Positions 41,740-49,818 of a stretch of DNA of 64,000 nt are shown here, piece by piece (positions within the stretch are counted from its first letter, which is position 1; the number at the start of each line of letters is the position of its first letter). Position numbers and translations under genes: made by a program. Where the stretch lies: the NCBI RefSeq assembly GCF_042675965.1, contig NZ_JBHTKJ010000051.1, positions 1 through 64,000 of the forward strand. Direction: 5' to 3'. The stretch is from Virgibacillus_R byunsanensis. GTDB lineage: Bacteria > Bacillota > Bacilli > Bacillales > Amphibacillaceae. Below the pieces are notes generated by a model. That model was given only the letters and a program-made list of their open reading frames with translations, searched no databases and was not told the DNA's origin.

Positions 41740-43167
41740 TTATTGAAAAACGCTAATTCCATTATTTATATTACGATGTTGGACCTGTACACCATGTCCT
41801 AGTAAGTGTTCCAACAACTCTATATGTATAGCTGTAATCCGTTCCCCTTTTAGAACAATTGGAATACCTGGGGGGTAAGGGATGATTGCTTCAGCTGCTA
41901 CATGTCCTTTTGCGTTGTTTAATTTGACTTGTTTTGTTTTTCGTTGTTGCATCTCTTGATAGGAAAATACAAGTTCTTGTATAGGCTTTGTAAAAAGCTT
42001 TGTTATATCTATTGTAGCATGATTAGGCTCCATTTTTAATCTTTCATTTATTCTTTTTAGTGCTTGTTTAACTTTAGAAAATTGTTTAAATGGAGCTAGT
42101 CCATGAATAAATAGTACTTGATTGTGTGTGGTTAGCTCTGGATATATTCCTTCCTGCTCAAACATTTTTGCTACATCTTCCCCAGATAATCCCTGATTGA
42201 TATGTATCGTTAGTTTTAATGGATCATCATTTTCTTCCATTGGAATAACCCTCCATAAATCACTTTCTTGCATAAGCTGACGAAATTGTTTAGTACTAGT
42301 TAGAACTTCATCCACTTGTTCGGGATTCATATTTGCTAAAAAAGATCTGGCAATATCCAGTGATGCCATTAACGGATAAGAAGGACTGCTTGACTGAAGC
42401 ATTTGTAAAAAATGTGCGATACGAGTAGCGGGGATACGAGTAGAATTAAGATGTAAATAAGCTGTCATCGTCATCGCAGGTGCCATTTTATGCGCAGACT
42501 GAACTACCACATCTGCCCCATGCTCTATTGCAGAAGTTGGAAAAGGTGTACCCAATGAAAAATGAACACCATGTGCCTCATCAACAAGTACAGGTGTGTT
42601 ACATTCATGTGCATACTTAACCATTTGTTTTATTGAAAATGTTTTACCAAAATAATCCGGATAGGTTAATATAACCGCCTTTGCATCAGGATGTGCATCA
42701 AGTGCGTATGCTAATGTTTGAAAACTAGGCGCTGTATATCGATCCATTCGACTTTCATATTCAGGAGCAATAAATATAGGCTTTGCTCCACTTAATTCAA
42801 GGCCATTTAAAACTGATTTATGACAATTACGTTGTACAATTATTTTCTCCCCTGGTTGGCAAGTTGCTAAGATCATCGCCAAATTACCAATGGTACTGCC
42901 CCCAATCATAAAAAAAGTATGATCTACGTTGAAAAAATCAGCAGCTAGTAATTCTGCTTCGCCAATAACACTATGTGGAGCGTGCAAATCATCCATACCG
43001 GTAAGCTCCGTCACATCAAAGGGAAGTATGGAGTTGTAAAATGATAGTGCGTTTCCTGGCCATACAGTTCCGTTTTTATGACCAGGCACATGGAATGATA
43101 TTGGTTCACTCGTTCTAAATTGTTTAAGCTTCTCAAACAGTGGCATGGTTTGTTGATCATATTTCAT
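41740..43167 (-). CDS. yaaO: Orn/Lys/Arg decarboxylase-family PLP enzyme YaaO
   Basis: Fold-type I PLP enzyme of 475 residues: N-terminal FHVPGHKNG, GGSTIGNLAMI (cofactor phosphate), DEAHGVHF (PLP aspartate) and the Schiff-base lysine in SAHKMAPAMT near 225. The group includes lysine and arginine decarboxylases used for polyamines; the substrate of YaaO is not proven. The C-terminal domain has the usual IIPYPPGIPIV motif. AAGAGG precedes the ATG. The gene lies just beside the second MITE-like element. Confidence 0.9.
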   Translation of the reverse strand: MKYDQQTMPLFEKLKQFRTSEPISFHVPGHKNGTVWPGNALSFYNSILPFDVTELTGMDDLHAPHSVIGEAELLAADFFNVDHTFFMIGGSTIGNLAMILATCQPGEKIIVQRNCHKSVLNGLELSGAKPIFIAPEYESRMDRYTAPSFQTLAYALDAHPDAKAVILTYPDYFGKTFSIKQMVKYAHECNTPVLVDEAHGVHFSLGTPFPTSAIEHGADVVVQSAHKMAPAMTMTAYLHLNSTRIPATRIAHFLQMLQSSSPSYPLMASLDIARSFLANMNPEQVDEVLTSTKQFRQLMQESDLWRVIPMEENDDPLKLTIHINQGLSGEDVAKMFEQEGIYPELTTHNQVLFIHGLAPFKQFSKVKQALKRINERLKMEPNHATIDITKLFTKPIQELVFSYQEMQQRKTKQVKLNNAKGHVAAEAIIPYPPGIPIVLKGERITAIHIELLEHLLGHGVQVQHRNINNGISVFQ

Positions 43168-43191
43168 TGTTATTACGTCCTCTTTTTTTAT

Positions 43192-43789
43192 TTAGGCTGT
43201 TTTCTTAAAGATTGTTGCTCTACAACTATTCAACAGTTGATATAGAATGCGACGTAACTTTAGGCTTATTTCTAAGAACGCGTGCTATTGCCGCCGTCTG
43301 GGATCGCTACGGGCGGATGCTTTCCGCGGGCACGGTCTCAGCCAGGGTACTACTTGAATCATCTTCTTCGTTCCCTTGCGCTGAGGAAGCATACTTCGAA
43401 GCGTTACTAGAAGACGCAGGCGCATCTAAGCGGTGTCTTCAGACACGTGCTGTTCCCGCAGGAGTCACCGCCCTCCGCTCTCCCTGACTGGTAAGGGGTT
43501 CTATTAATACTAATACAGTCCCACGACAGTAACGGAAATAACAGCGGAGGAAATACACGTAGACTCCTTGAAAATACAAACCGATTTTCTGCGTGCGATG
43601 TCTAGCTATGTAGCTTTCCTTATCCTGTGGGAGCAGAGGCTCATCAGCCGCCCACGGGTAAGACACTGCGCAGTGAAAGCGAAGTGTATTTCCGTAGCGG
43701 TAGGTTAACCGTCACATCAAGTTACTTCGCAGTTTATATCTATTATGTAGCAATTTATATCAATAGCAATAAACTGTGCGAAAAAAGCC
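43192..43789. mobile_element. MITE-like element, copy 2 (inverted)
   Basis: About 598 bp and closely similar, in inverted orientation, to 23839-24489. It starts TTAGGCTGTTTTC and ends with the imperfect complement GAAAAAAGCC. The inner inverted pair GCGACGTAACTTTA/AAGTTACTTCGC is kept. It contains the same GC-rich block (CGCGGGCACGG to GAGTCACCGCCCTCC). No transposase is encoded. It fills the space between yaaO and csfB. Confidence 0.75.
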
Positions 43790-43812
43790 AGCATTTATTT
43801 AATTAAGCGTAC

Positions 43813-43846
43813 AAAAAAAGTCCTTGCATGTAAAACTGCAAAGACT
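43813..43846 (-). terminator. Terminator of csfB
   Basis: Minus-strand stem AGTCTTTGCA/TGCAAGGACT, eight-base loop, seven T. Confidence 0.85.
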
Positions 43847-43855
43847 CATATCAAT

Positions 43856-44047
43856 TTATGAATATAATGTTGGTTGATTCATATTTTTTAATTTTTGTAG
43901 ATAATAGTGGTATTTTTCTTCCCTTGGTTCTGTGTGAATCATGTTGCGTTCACATTCACAGCAGATAAATAGTTTATAAAGATGAATTCCTCTTTCCTTC
44001 TCTTCTTCACATATACCGCAGCGCTCGCTTACTTGTATAGGTTTCAT
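43856..44047 (-). CDS. csfB: Anti-sigma factor CsfB (Gin)
   Basis: Small zinc-binding protein of 63 residues with CGIC (C10, C13) and CCEC near 29-32. B. subtilis CsfB inhibits sigma-G before engulfment is complete and also sigma-E, so it guards the timing of compartment switching. The conserved stretch ERGIHLYKLFIC and the terminal LYS match the family. GGAGGTGG lies four bases before the ATG. It stands alone with its own terminator. Confidence 0.92.
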   Translation of the reverse strand: MKPIQVSERCGICEEEKERGIHLYKLFICCECERNMIHTEPREEKYHYYLQKLKNMNQPTLYS

Positions 44048-44187
44048 TTCCCCACCTCCGTTAGCTTAGTATCTCCTAATCTAACGAAATCTATACATAA
44101 AAATCTTTGAAACAAGGAATCTTTCTTATTTTTAACTATATGTGTTGTTAGCCTGTATGTTTACACTTTTCTCAATTTAACTTCTTA

Positions 44188-44865
44188 TTATTTTCGGTAG
44201 TTAACCAGATTTATGTCCAAATCGTTATAATCTTGTACAGATTCTATTTCGTTAGTTTCTAGTTGCATCGTTTTATTTTCAAAACTAATGCCAAAGCTGT
44301 GAAATGTTACGCCTTTTTCTCTAATCGATTCCAATAATTGAAAAACTCTTTGCAGCTCTTTATCTTTATTATGATCTGTGATCTTTGTTTCACGCATGGA
44401 AATACCCGCCTCCACGCTTGTTACATCCTTGTAGTTAAATATGGTTCCATCTTCTGTAACAGAAGGGTCCTGCTCCAAAATCGTCTCGACAGAATAGTTC
44501 TGTCTATCAGGATATATTTCTTCAATGACAGAATTCAATTCTTGTCTGGCCTGGTATCTCCATGTCGCACTATGAAAAGAATCTTCTATTTTATTAGTTC
44601 TAGGGTTTTGACCGATATAAAACTCAATATCCTTATGGTTTTTTTCATATGCATATGCGTAATAGGTTGACCCATGATTCATATCATATCTTGTTTTCTT
44701 AATAACAAAGTCCCTATCATACTTCTCTTCCAGGGTCGTTTCAAACTGATCTTTATAAGTGAAATACTCCCATGGTTTCCCGTAATTAAAATAAATAATA
44801 AAGCCTCCTACAGCGATTACCACTACAGCCATTAACAGCAACAACATCAATCTCGTTTTTTTCAT
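44188..44865 (-). CDS. Unrecognised membrane-anchored protein
   Basis: I do not recognise this 225-residue protein. A single N-terminal transmembrane segment (about 5-27, preceded by KKTR) would place the soluble remainder outside the cytoplasm. The rest is rich in Tyr, Glu and Asp, without cysteines or enzyme motifs. It somewhat resembles small Firmicute proteins with a lipoprotein-like N-terminus, but there is no lipobox cysteine. AGAGGG precedes the ATG. It lies between two sporulation genes, csfB and bofA, and is not in the B. subtilis order as I recall it. Confidence 0.75.
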   Translation of the reverse strand: MKKTRLMLLLLMAVVVIAVGGFIIYFNYGKPWEYFTYKDQFETTLEEKYDRDFVIKKTRYDMNHGSTYYAYAYEKNHKDIEFYIGQNPRTNKIEDSFHSATWRYQARQELNSVIEEIYPDRQNYSVETILEQDPSVTEDGTIFNYKDVTSVEAGISMRETKITDHNKDKELQRVFQLLESIREKGVTFHSFGISFENKTMQLETNEIESVQDYNDLDINLVNYRK

Positions 44866-44878
44866 TAGTACCCTCTAA

Positions 44879-44924
44879 AGAAAAAAATTGCATGTGAATT
44901 CTAATAGACTTCACATGCAATTTT
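44879..44924 (-). terminator. Terminator of bofA
   Basis: Minus-strand stem AAATTGCATGTGAA/TTCACATGCAATTT followed by a T-run. Confidence 0.85.
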
Positions 44925-44945
44925 ACCTTAATTATGCACTTGTTG

Positions 44946-45209
44946 TTATATGACAAATAAATGAATCGCTGCAAGTGAAGCTACTCCAAACAATCCCAGA
45001 AAGCCTGAAACGACTGTTGTGAACAGGTTAATTGGAATATGCAACCCTATTGCTCCACCAAATACATTAAAGAAAAATAAAAATAAAATTCCTATCCCTA
45101 GTTTTATCGTAGTTTGTCCGAGAAAACGCATTGGCTTGATTGGAGCGCCAACAAATAGAAGTAACACGATTAATGTTACCATGATTGTAATAACCAGTGT
45201 AGAACTCAA
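44946..45209 (-). CDS. bofA: Pro-sigma-K processing inhibitor BofA
   Basis: Integral membrane protein of 87 residues with two hydrophobic segments (about 3-22 and 35-56) and the conserved C-terminal amphipathic end. With SpoIVFA it holds the SpoIVFB protease inactive in the outer forespore membrane until the forespore signals. I choose the TTG at 45209, with AAAGGAG nine bases upstream; the TTG at 45218 is adjacent to that site and so unlikely. Confidence 0.9.
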   Translation of the reverse strand: MSSTLVITIMVTLIVLLLFVGAPIKPMRFLGQTTIKLGIGILFLFFFNVFGGAIGLHIPINLFTTVVSGFLGLFGVASLAAIHLFVI

Positions 45210-45273
45210 GCCTATCAACTCCTTTTCCTTGTCCCCTTACTAGTACATATGAAAGGAAACATGAAAAAAGAAC

Positions 45274-45492
45274 TTAAACTCTATATCGTATTGCACTGAT
45301 ATTTCTTCGCCGTGCTTCACGTAATAGAAATAAATAGTTCGCTCGTGATATTTCCTCTTTAGCAATACCACTTTCAGTAGGTTCCACACTTTTTTCTAAA
45401 AGCGATTGTATTTGTTTCCATTCTCGATCTATTATAAAGATAGAATCTAGTAATTGTACATCTACATCGCGTTTTCTAATTTTTCTAGCCAT
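45274..45492 (-). CDS. yaaL: YaaL family protein (DUF2508)
   Basis: Basic helical protein of 72 residues of unknown function, conserved between recR and bofA in Bacilli. Conserved pieces are RANYLFLLREARRRNISAIRY at the C-terminus and DSIFIIDREW near 16. AGGTGAGGG precedes the ATG. It lies 15 bases after recR and is probably co-transcribed with it. Confidence 0.88.
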   Translation of the reverse strand: MARKIRKRDVDVQLLDSIFIIDREWKQIQSLLEKSVEPTESGIAKEEISRANYLFLLREARRRNISAIRYRV

Positions 45493-45507
45493 GCCCTCAC
45501 CTAATCC

Positions 45508-46104
45508 TTACAAATCTCTTCTACCCTCTAATGCTTTGGATAGCGTTACTTCATCTGCATATTCTAAATCTCCACCAACTGGTAATCCATGAGCAATCCG
45601 TGTTGTTTTAATACCTGATGGTTTAACAAGACGAGATATATACATGGCTGTTGCTTCCCCTTCGATGTTTGGATTTGTAGCAAGAATTAACTCGTTCACA
45701 TCTTCATCCTTTAATCGATTAATTAAATCAGGAACATTAATATCTTCTGGACCTATTCCATCCATCGGTGAAATGGCTCCATGTAATACATGATATTTCC
45801 CATGATATTCTTTCATCTTTTCCATTGCGATAACGTCTTTTGGATCCTGCACCACACAAATGATCGACTGATCTCTTGATTCGTCCTGACAAATGGAGCA
45901 TGGATCTTGATCTGTAATATGTCCACAAGTCGTGCAGTGTGTAAGTTCTCTTTTAGCATTTACTAAGGCATTTGCAAACCCTAATACATCATCATCCTGC
46001 ATATTAAGAACAAAAAAAGCCAGACGGACTGCCGTTTTGGGTCCGATCCCTGGCAATTTTGTAAAACTGTCAATCAGTTTGGAAATCGGTTCTGGATAAT
46101 ACAT
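45508..46104 (-). CDS. recR: Recombination mediator RecR
   Basis: DNA repair protein of 198 residues that forms ring tetramers and works with RecO and RecF to load RecA. Order: helix-hairpin-helix (LPGIGPKTAVRLA near 17-29), four-cysteine zinc finger (CTTCGHIT, CSIC near 57-72), Toprim domain and Walker B-like C-terminus. AGGAGG precedes the ATG. It lies 12 bases after yaaK in the dnaX-yaaK-recR-yaaL-bofA operon. Confidence 0.97.
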   Translation of the reverse strand: MYYPEPISKLIDSFTKLPGIGPKTAVRLAFFVLNMQDDDVLGFANALVNAKRELTHCTTCGHITDQDPCSICQDESRDQSIICVVQDPKDVIAMEKMKEYHGKYHVLHGAISPMDGIGPEDINVPDLINRLKDEDVNELILATNPNIEGEATAMYISRLVKPSGIKTTRIAHGLPVGGDLEYADEVTLSKALEGRRDL

Positions 46105-46116
46105 TCGGTATGCCTC

Positions 46117-46437
46117 CTAGAACATTCCACCAGGCATATTTAACCCTTTCGTGAATTGTCCCATAGTTTCATTTGTTTTATCTTCAATTTGTTTTAATAC
46201 ATCATTTGTAGCTGCAAGAATAAGATCCTGTAGCATTTCAACATCATCAGGGTCAACGACCTCTTCTTTTATTTGAACGTCAGTAATTTCTTTTTTGCCG
46301 TTTGCACTAACTGTAACCATTCCGCCTCCTGCAGATGCTTCAAAGCTCATTTCCTGCAGCTCTTCTTGTGCCTGTGCCATTTTCTTTTGCATTTTTTGCA
46401 TTTGTTTCATCATGTTACCCATATTTCCACCTTTCAT
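46117..46437 (-). CDS. yaaK: Nucleoid-associated protein YaaK (YbaB/EbfC family)
   Basis: DNA-binding protein of 106 residues. Met/Gln/Lys-rich N-terminal helix (MKQMQKMQKKMAQAQEEL), then the conserved core GGGMVTVSANGKKEITDVQIKEEVVDPDDVEMLQDL. The dimer binds DNA in a tweezers fashion in other bacteria. GAGGAGG eight bases upstream fixes the start. It lies between dnaX and recR, a very conserved order. Confidence 0.95.
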   Translation of the reverse strand: MKGGNMGNMMKQMQKMQKKMAQAQEELQEMSFEASAGGGMVTVSANGKKEITDVQIKEEVVDPDDVEMLQDLILAATNDVLKQIEDKTNETMGQFTKGLNMPGGMF

Positions 46438-46466
46438 GGAAATCGCCTCCTCAAAATTTTATATAG

Positions 46467-48158
46467 TTAGTCGTGAATTTCCAACAAATCATCACCAACA
46501 AGTTTTCTAGCTTCTTCAACTAATGGGTCTTCCTTATCTTCTTGTTTGGTTTCGCTTTGTTCTTGCTTATTTATATATTCATTACGCAATTCCTGCCAGT
46601 TATTCTCAGGAATAGGAATGATGGTCAATGGTTTATCAACAGAATTCGATAATACCGATTCCACTGTTTCTCGGTTATCTAAAAATAATGAACAGTGGAT
46701 TTCATATTTAAACGATACAATTAAAGCTTTATCAGATGATGCTACCGGCTTACTATCTTGGATCGTTGCATGTGCAGGTGCATGTGTATTCTTCAAGTTA
46801 TTTAAAAATGTCGCCCATTGTGATTGTACATTCTTCAAATTAGGCTTAGATGCCTCAGTTAGTACGTGTCGTATCTTTTCATATGGAATCTTATAGCCAT
46901 TTTTCGTTGGCCTGGGCTGCGTTCGCCTAGTTTCCTTTGCTGGAGCAGAATTACTTGGTTGACTTGGTGCATTTTTAACTGCTTGTAATTCTTTCTCAAG
47001 CTTTTCTAATTTAGTTGCTAATTTAGATAGCTCATTATGATCAACTGTACCAGCAACACTGGTTTGTTCTTGTTGTTGTTTATTTGTAAGACTTAACAAC
47101 GTAACTTCAATAAATACCTTAGGGCTATTTGTCCATTTAATCTCCTGCTGACATTGATTAAGTTGCATAATCGCATCTTGAATCCAATCCATTTGTGCTG
47201 TTTCTGCGAGTTTTTTAAAATGGTCATCAATCCTCGCACGCTCCAGAATACCTTCTAATGATGGTGCGCTTTTAAATAACAATAAATCACGCAGGAAGTA
47301 TATGAGATCAAAGACAAAGCGTCCTGGGTCTTTTCCAGTCTGAATGAGTTCATCCAACAACTTTAATGCATGATGGGCATCCTTATTATACATCGCTTCT
47401 ATAATATTTGTTAGCGTTTGCTGGGAAACACCACCAGTAACGGCGAGAACATCTTCTAATTCGACACTTTCTTCACTATAAGAAATCGCCTGATCTAAAA
47501 TACTTAATGCATCACGCATTCCACCTTCAGCTGCTAAAGCAACTGTTTCAAGTGCATCTGATGAAACAGTGATGTTTTCTGCATCAACAATTGATTTCAT
47601 ACGCTCTACAATAGCTTGATTAGAAATTGGTTTAAAGTCAAAGCGTTGGCATCTGGAAATAATCGTTAACGGAATTTTATGTGCCTCTGTTGTTGCTAAA
47701 ATAAAAACAACGTGTTTTGGAGGCTCTTCCAATGTTTTCAGTAAGGCATTAAATGCATTTACAGAAATCATATGTACCTCATCAATAATGTACACTTTAT
47801 AAGGAACAGAGCTTGCCGCATATTTAACTTTATCGCGAATTTCACGAATATCATCGACACTTGTGTTTGATGCAGCATCAATTTCAATGACATCCGAAAT
47901 GGAACCATCCTGAATGCCAAGACAAGCAGAACACTCATTACATGGTTCTTTTACAGGTGCGTGTTCACAATTAATAGTTTTTGCAAATATTTTAGCAGCA
48001 CTTGTCTTTCCCGTACCCCGTGGGCCAGAAAATAAGTACGCATGAGAAAATTTTTCTTGTGAAATCGCATTTTGCAACGTACGTGTGATATGTGTTTGTC
48101 CAACAACGTCCTGAAAGTTCCTCGGACGCCAGACGCGATAGAGTGCCTGATAGCTCAT
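46467..48158 (-). CDS. dnaX: DNA polymerase III gamma/tau subunit
   Basis: Clamp-loader ATPase and polymerase-helicase organiser, 563 residues. AAA+ domain: P-loop GPRGTGKT near 45-52, zinc cysteines in CEH and CNECSAC, Walker B IIDEVHM near 126 and the SRC motif ISRCQRF. A Gln/Pro-rich linker (about 375-430) precedes the tau C-terminal domain. The start is ATG 48158, with AAGGGG ten bases upstream; the ORF to 48185 would begin ahead of that site. Confidence 0.97.
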   Translation of the reverse strand: MSYQALYRVWRPRNFQDVVGQTHITRTLQNAISQEKFSHAYLFSGPRGTGKTSAAKIFAKTINCEHAPVKEPCNECSACLGIQDGSISDVIEIDAASNTSVDDIREIRDKVKYAASSVPYKVYIIDEVHMISVNAFNALLKTLEEPPKHVVFILATTEAHKIPLTIISRCQRFDFKPISNQAIVERMKSIVDAENITVSSDALETVALAAEGGMRDALSILDQAISYSEESVELEDVLAVTGGVSQQTLTNIIEAMYNKDAHHALKLLDELIQTGKDPGRFVFDLIYFLRDLLLFKSAPSLEGILERARIDDHFKKLAETAQMDWIQDAIMQLNQCQQEIKWTNSPKVFIEVTLLSLTNKQQQEQTSVAGTVDHNELSKLATKLEKLEKELQAVKNAPSQPSNSAPAKETRRTQPRPTKNGYKIPYEKIRHVLTEASKPNLKNVQSQWATFLNNLKNTHAPAHATIQDSKPVASSDKALIVSFKYEIHCSLFLDNRETVESVLSNSVDKPLTIIPIPENNWQELRNEYINKQEQSETKQEDKEDPLVEEARKLVGDDLLEIHD

Positions 48159-48189
48159 AACATTCGTTCCCCTTTTCAATATCACCCTA

Positions 48190-48219
48190 ATTATACTCGA
48201 ATTTAGGGGTAAATGTGAA
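48190..48219 (-). promoter_or_regulatory. Sigma-A promoter of dnaX operon
   Basis: Minus-strand TTCACA and TATAAT with an 18-bp spacer, 31 bp ahead of the dnaX start. Confidence 0.6.
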
Positions 48220-48285
48220 CCTTAACGAACGATTCCACATATAAATTTAATAACCACATAAAGTCTAATCACTTCATAATAAGAC

Positions 48286-48326
48286 AAAAAGCTGTATCAA
48301 TAGTCAGATTGACTTTTGATACAGCC
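48286..48326 (-). terminator. Terminator of SRP RNA
   Basis: Minus-strand stem GCTGTATCAAAAGTCA/TGACTATTGATACAGC with a three-base loop and TTTTTG. Confidence 0.9.
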
Positions 48327-48340
48327 TTTATAAAATATGT

Positions 48341-48611
48341 AAGCCGTGCACCCATCGTTGATGAGTCGACCCTAAGCGTTACTCAAGTTCATGGCTCGGC
48401 CTAGGCTTCCCCGCGGCACACGGAGATAACCACTTACTGCTGCTTCCTTCCGGATCTGACAGAATTCATGGGTCTCTGTTGCGCAGGACCTGAGCGTCAA
48501 CACCAATCCCTTAAGGCAGACCCTAAAATCGGCTCACCTAAAATGGGGATTCAACCTCGCTATAGCGGATTGCGAGTACAGGGCACCGCTACCTCCCCGC
48601 TTAGCACGACA
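48341..48611 (-). ncRNA. scr: Signal recognition particle RNA, large Bacillus type (scRNA)
   Basis: Roughly 271 nt. The 5' GTCGTGCTAAGCGGGGAGG and 3' GGTGCACGGC pair. The Alu-type domain (GGGGAGGTAGCGGTGCC, TGTACTCGCAATCCGCT) is present. Helix 8 with the Ffh-binding core has GATCCGGAAGGAAGCAGCA and the GGAA tetraloop. This is the 6S-like SRP RNA of Bacillus with an Alu domain and helices 1-5, not the short 4.5S form. Position between tadA and dnaX is as in B. subtilis. Ends are estimates from the promoter and the pairing. Confidence 0.96.
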
Positions 48612-48617
48612 TGATTT

Positions 48618-48646
48618 ATTATAACGATTATCCAGTAAAAATGCAA
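48618..48646 (-). promoter_or_regulatory. Sigma-A promoter of SRP RNA
   Basis: Minus-strand TTGCAT and TATAAT with a 17-bp spacer, seven bp before the predicted 5' end. Confidence 0.85.
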
Positions 48647-48674
48647 TACGAAATCGATGAGAGTATTTGGAAGT

Positions 48675-49136
48675 TTACTGCTTTTTCTTATTTCGCAGTT
48701 CTCTGAAAAAGTTGGATAACAATTTTGAGCATTCTTCTTTTAGGATTCCTTTTTCAACATCCACCTGATGATTAAACCGTTCATCATTCAACAGGTTCAT
48801 AAGTGTACCAGCACAGCCTGCTTTAGGATCAGTTGCACCATAAACAACTCGCTTGATCCGTGATTGAACAATTGCTCCTGCACACATGGGACATGGTTCA
48901 AGCGTCACATACAACGTACAGTCTTCCAAGCGCCAGCTTCCTATATTTTCATTCGCTTCTTCAATTGCAATTAACTCTGCATGAGACAACGTTGTTTGTT
49001 CCGTTTCTCGAACATTATATCCAGTAGCAATTACACGATCTTTAAAAACAATTACAGCACCAATAGGGACTTCTCCGATTGCTTGTGCTTTTAAAGCTTG
49101 ATTCATTGCTTCTCTCATGTACATTTCATCCATCAT
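48675..49136 (-). CDS. tadA: tRNA-specific adenosine deaminase TadA
   Basis: Deaminates A34 to inosine in tRNA-Arg(ACG). The 153 residues carry the zinc/catalytic motifs HAE (SHAELIAIEEA near 50) and PCPMC (TLEPCPMCAGAI near 80), and the conserved KGGCSGT-type loop is KAGCAGTLMNLL. The start is uncertain: ATG 49136 or the next ATG at 49133; neither has a strong ribosome site. A frame open to 49229 runs into the yaaI promoter region and is rejected. Confidence 0.93.
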   Translation of the reverse strand: MMDEMYMREAMNQALKAQAIGEVPIGAVIVFKDRVIATGYNVRETEQTTLSHAELIAIEEANENIGSWRLEDCTLYVTLEPCPMCAGAIVQSRIKRVVYGATDPKAGCAGTLMNLLNDERFNHQVDVEKGILKEECSKLLSNFFRELRNKKKQ

Positions 49137-49214
49137 TTTATCACAGCTTTCAAGAAGTTTTATTTTTTGCCAAACGCGGAACACTACTAATAAATAAACA
49201 AAAGGAGCGAATAG

Positions 49215-49748
49215 ATGAATTCCACACATAAAAACGCTGCTATAATTTTTGTTGATATTATTAACGACTTTGACTTTATCGGCGGTGATAAGTTACTGAA
49301 AAACACCAAGGATATCTTACCCAACTTAAAAAAACTGAAAGACTATGGCAAAAAAAATGATATACCTTTAATCTATCTTAATGATCATTATGGAATGTGG
49401 CAAGCAGACTTTGATAAAATCATTAATTATTGTAAAAACGAATCCAATCAAGAGATTATTGATAAACTCAAACCTGATAAAGAGGATTATTTCTTTATTA
49501 AACCACAGCATTCTGCATTTTTTCAAACACCATTACAATCATTATTAGTTGAATTGGAGATAACCACACTGCTTATGGCTGGAATTGCAGGGGATATCTG
49601 TATTTTGTTTTCTGCAAAAGACGCTTATATGTATCAATATAACATGCATATTCCAAAAAATTGTATGGTTTCAGAGGAAAAAGAAAGTAATGAGTACGCG
49701 CTATCTTTAATGCATTCAGTCATGAAAGCGAAGCTCGATCCAATCTAA
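49215..49748 (+). CDS. yaaI: Isochorismatase-family cysteine hydrolase YaaI
   Basis: Protein of 177 residues of the isochorismatase-like superfamily. The catalytic triad is visible: Asp in IIFVDIINDF near 14, Lys in FFIKPQHSAF near 95 and Cys in AGDICILFSA near 128. The substrate is not known. AAAGGAG lies eight bases before the ATG. It is divergent from tadA and lies ahead of yaaH. Confidence 0.9.
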   Translation: MNSTHKNAAIIFVDIINDFDFIGGDKLLKNTKDILPNLKKLKDYGKKNDIPLIYLNDHYGMWQADFDKIINYCKNESNQEIIDKLKPDKEDYFFIKPQHSAFFQTPLQSLLVELEITTLLMAGIAGDICILFSAKDAYMYQYNMHIPKNCMVSEEKESNEYALSLMHSVMKAKLDPI

Positions 49749-49752
49749 AAAG

Positions 49753-49781
49753 GTATATCTGGAAAACTCTCTTCATAAAGT
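49753..49781 (+). promoter_or_regulatory. Possible sigma-E promoter of yaaH
   Basis: GTATATC (-35), 14-bp spacer and CATAAAGT (-10), each with two differences from the sigma-E consensus. B. subtilis yaaH is sigma-E dependent. Confidence 0.4.
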
Positions 49782-49818
49782 GTAAGTAGTATTTATTTGC
49801 TTAAAGGAGGGAGTTTTT

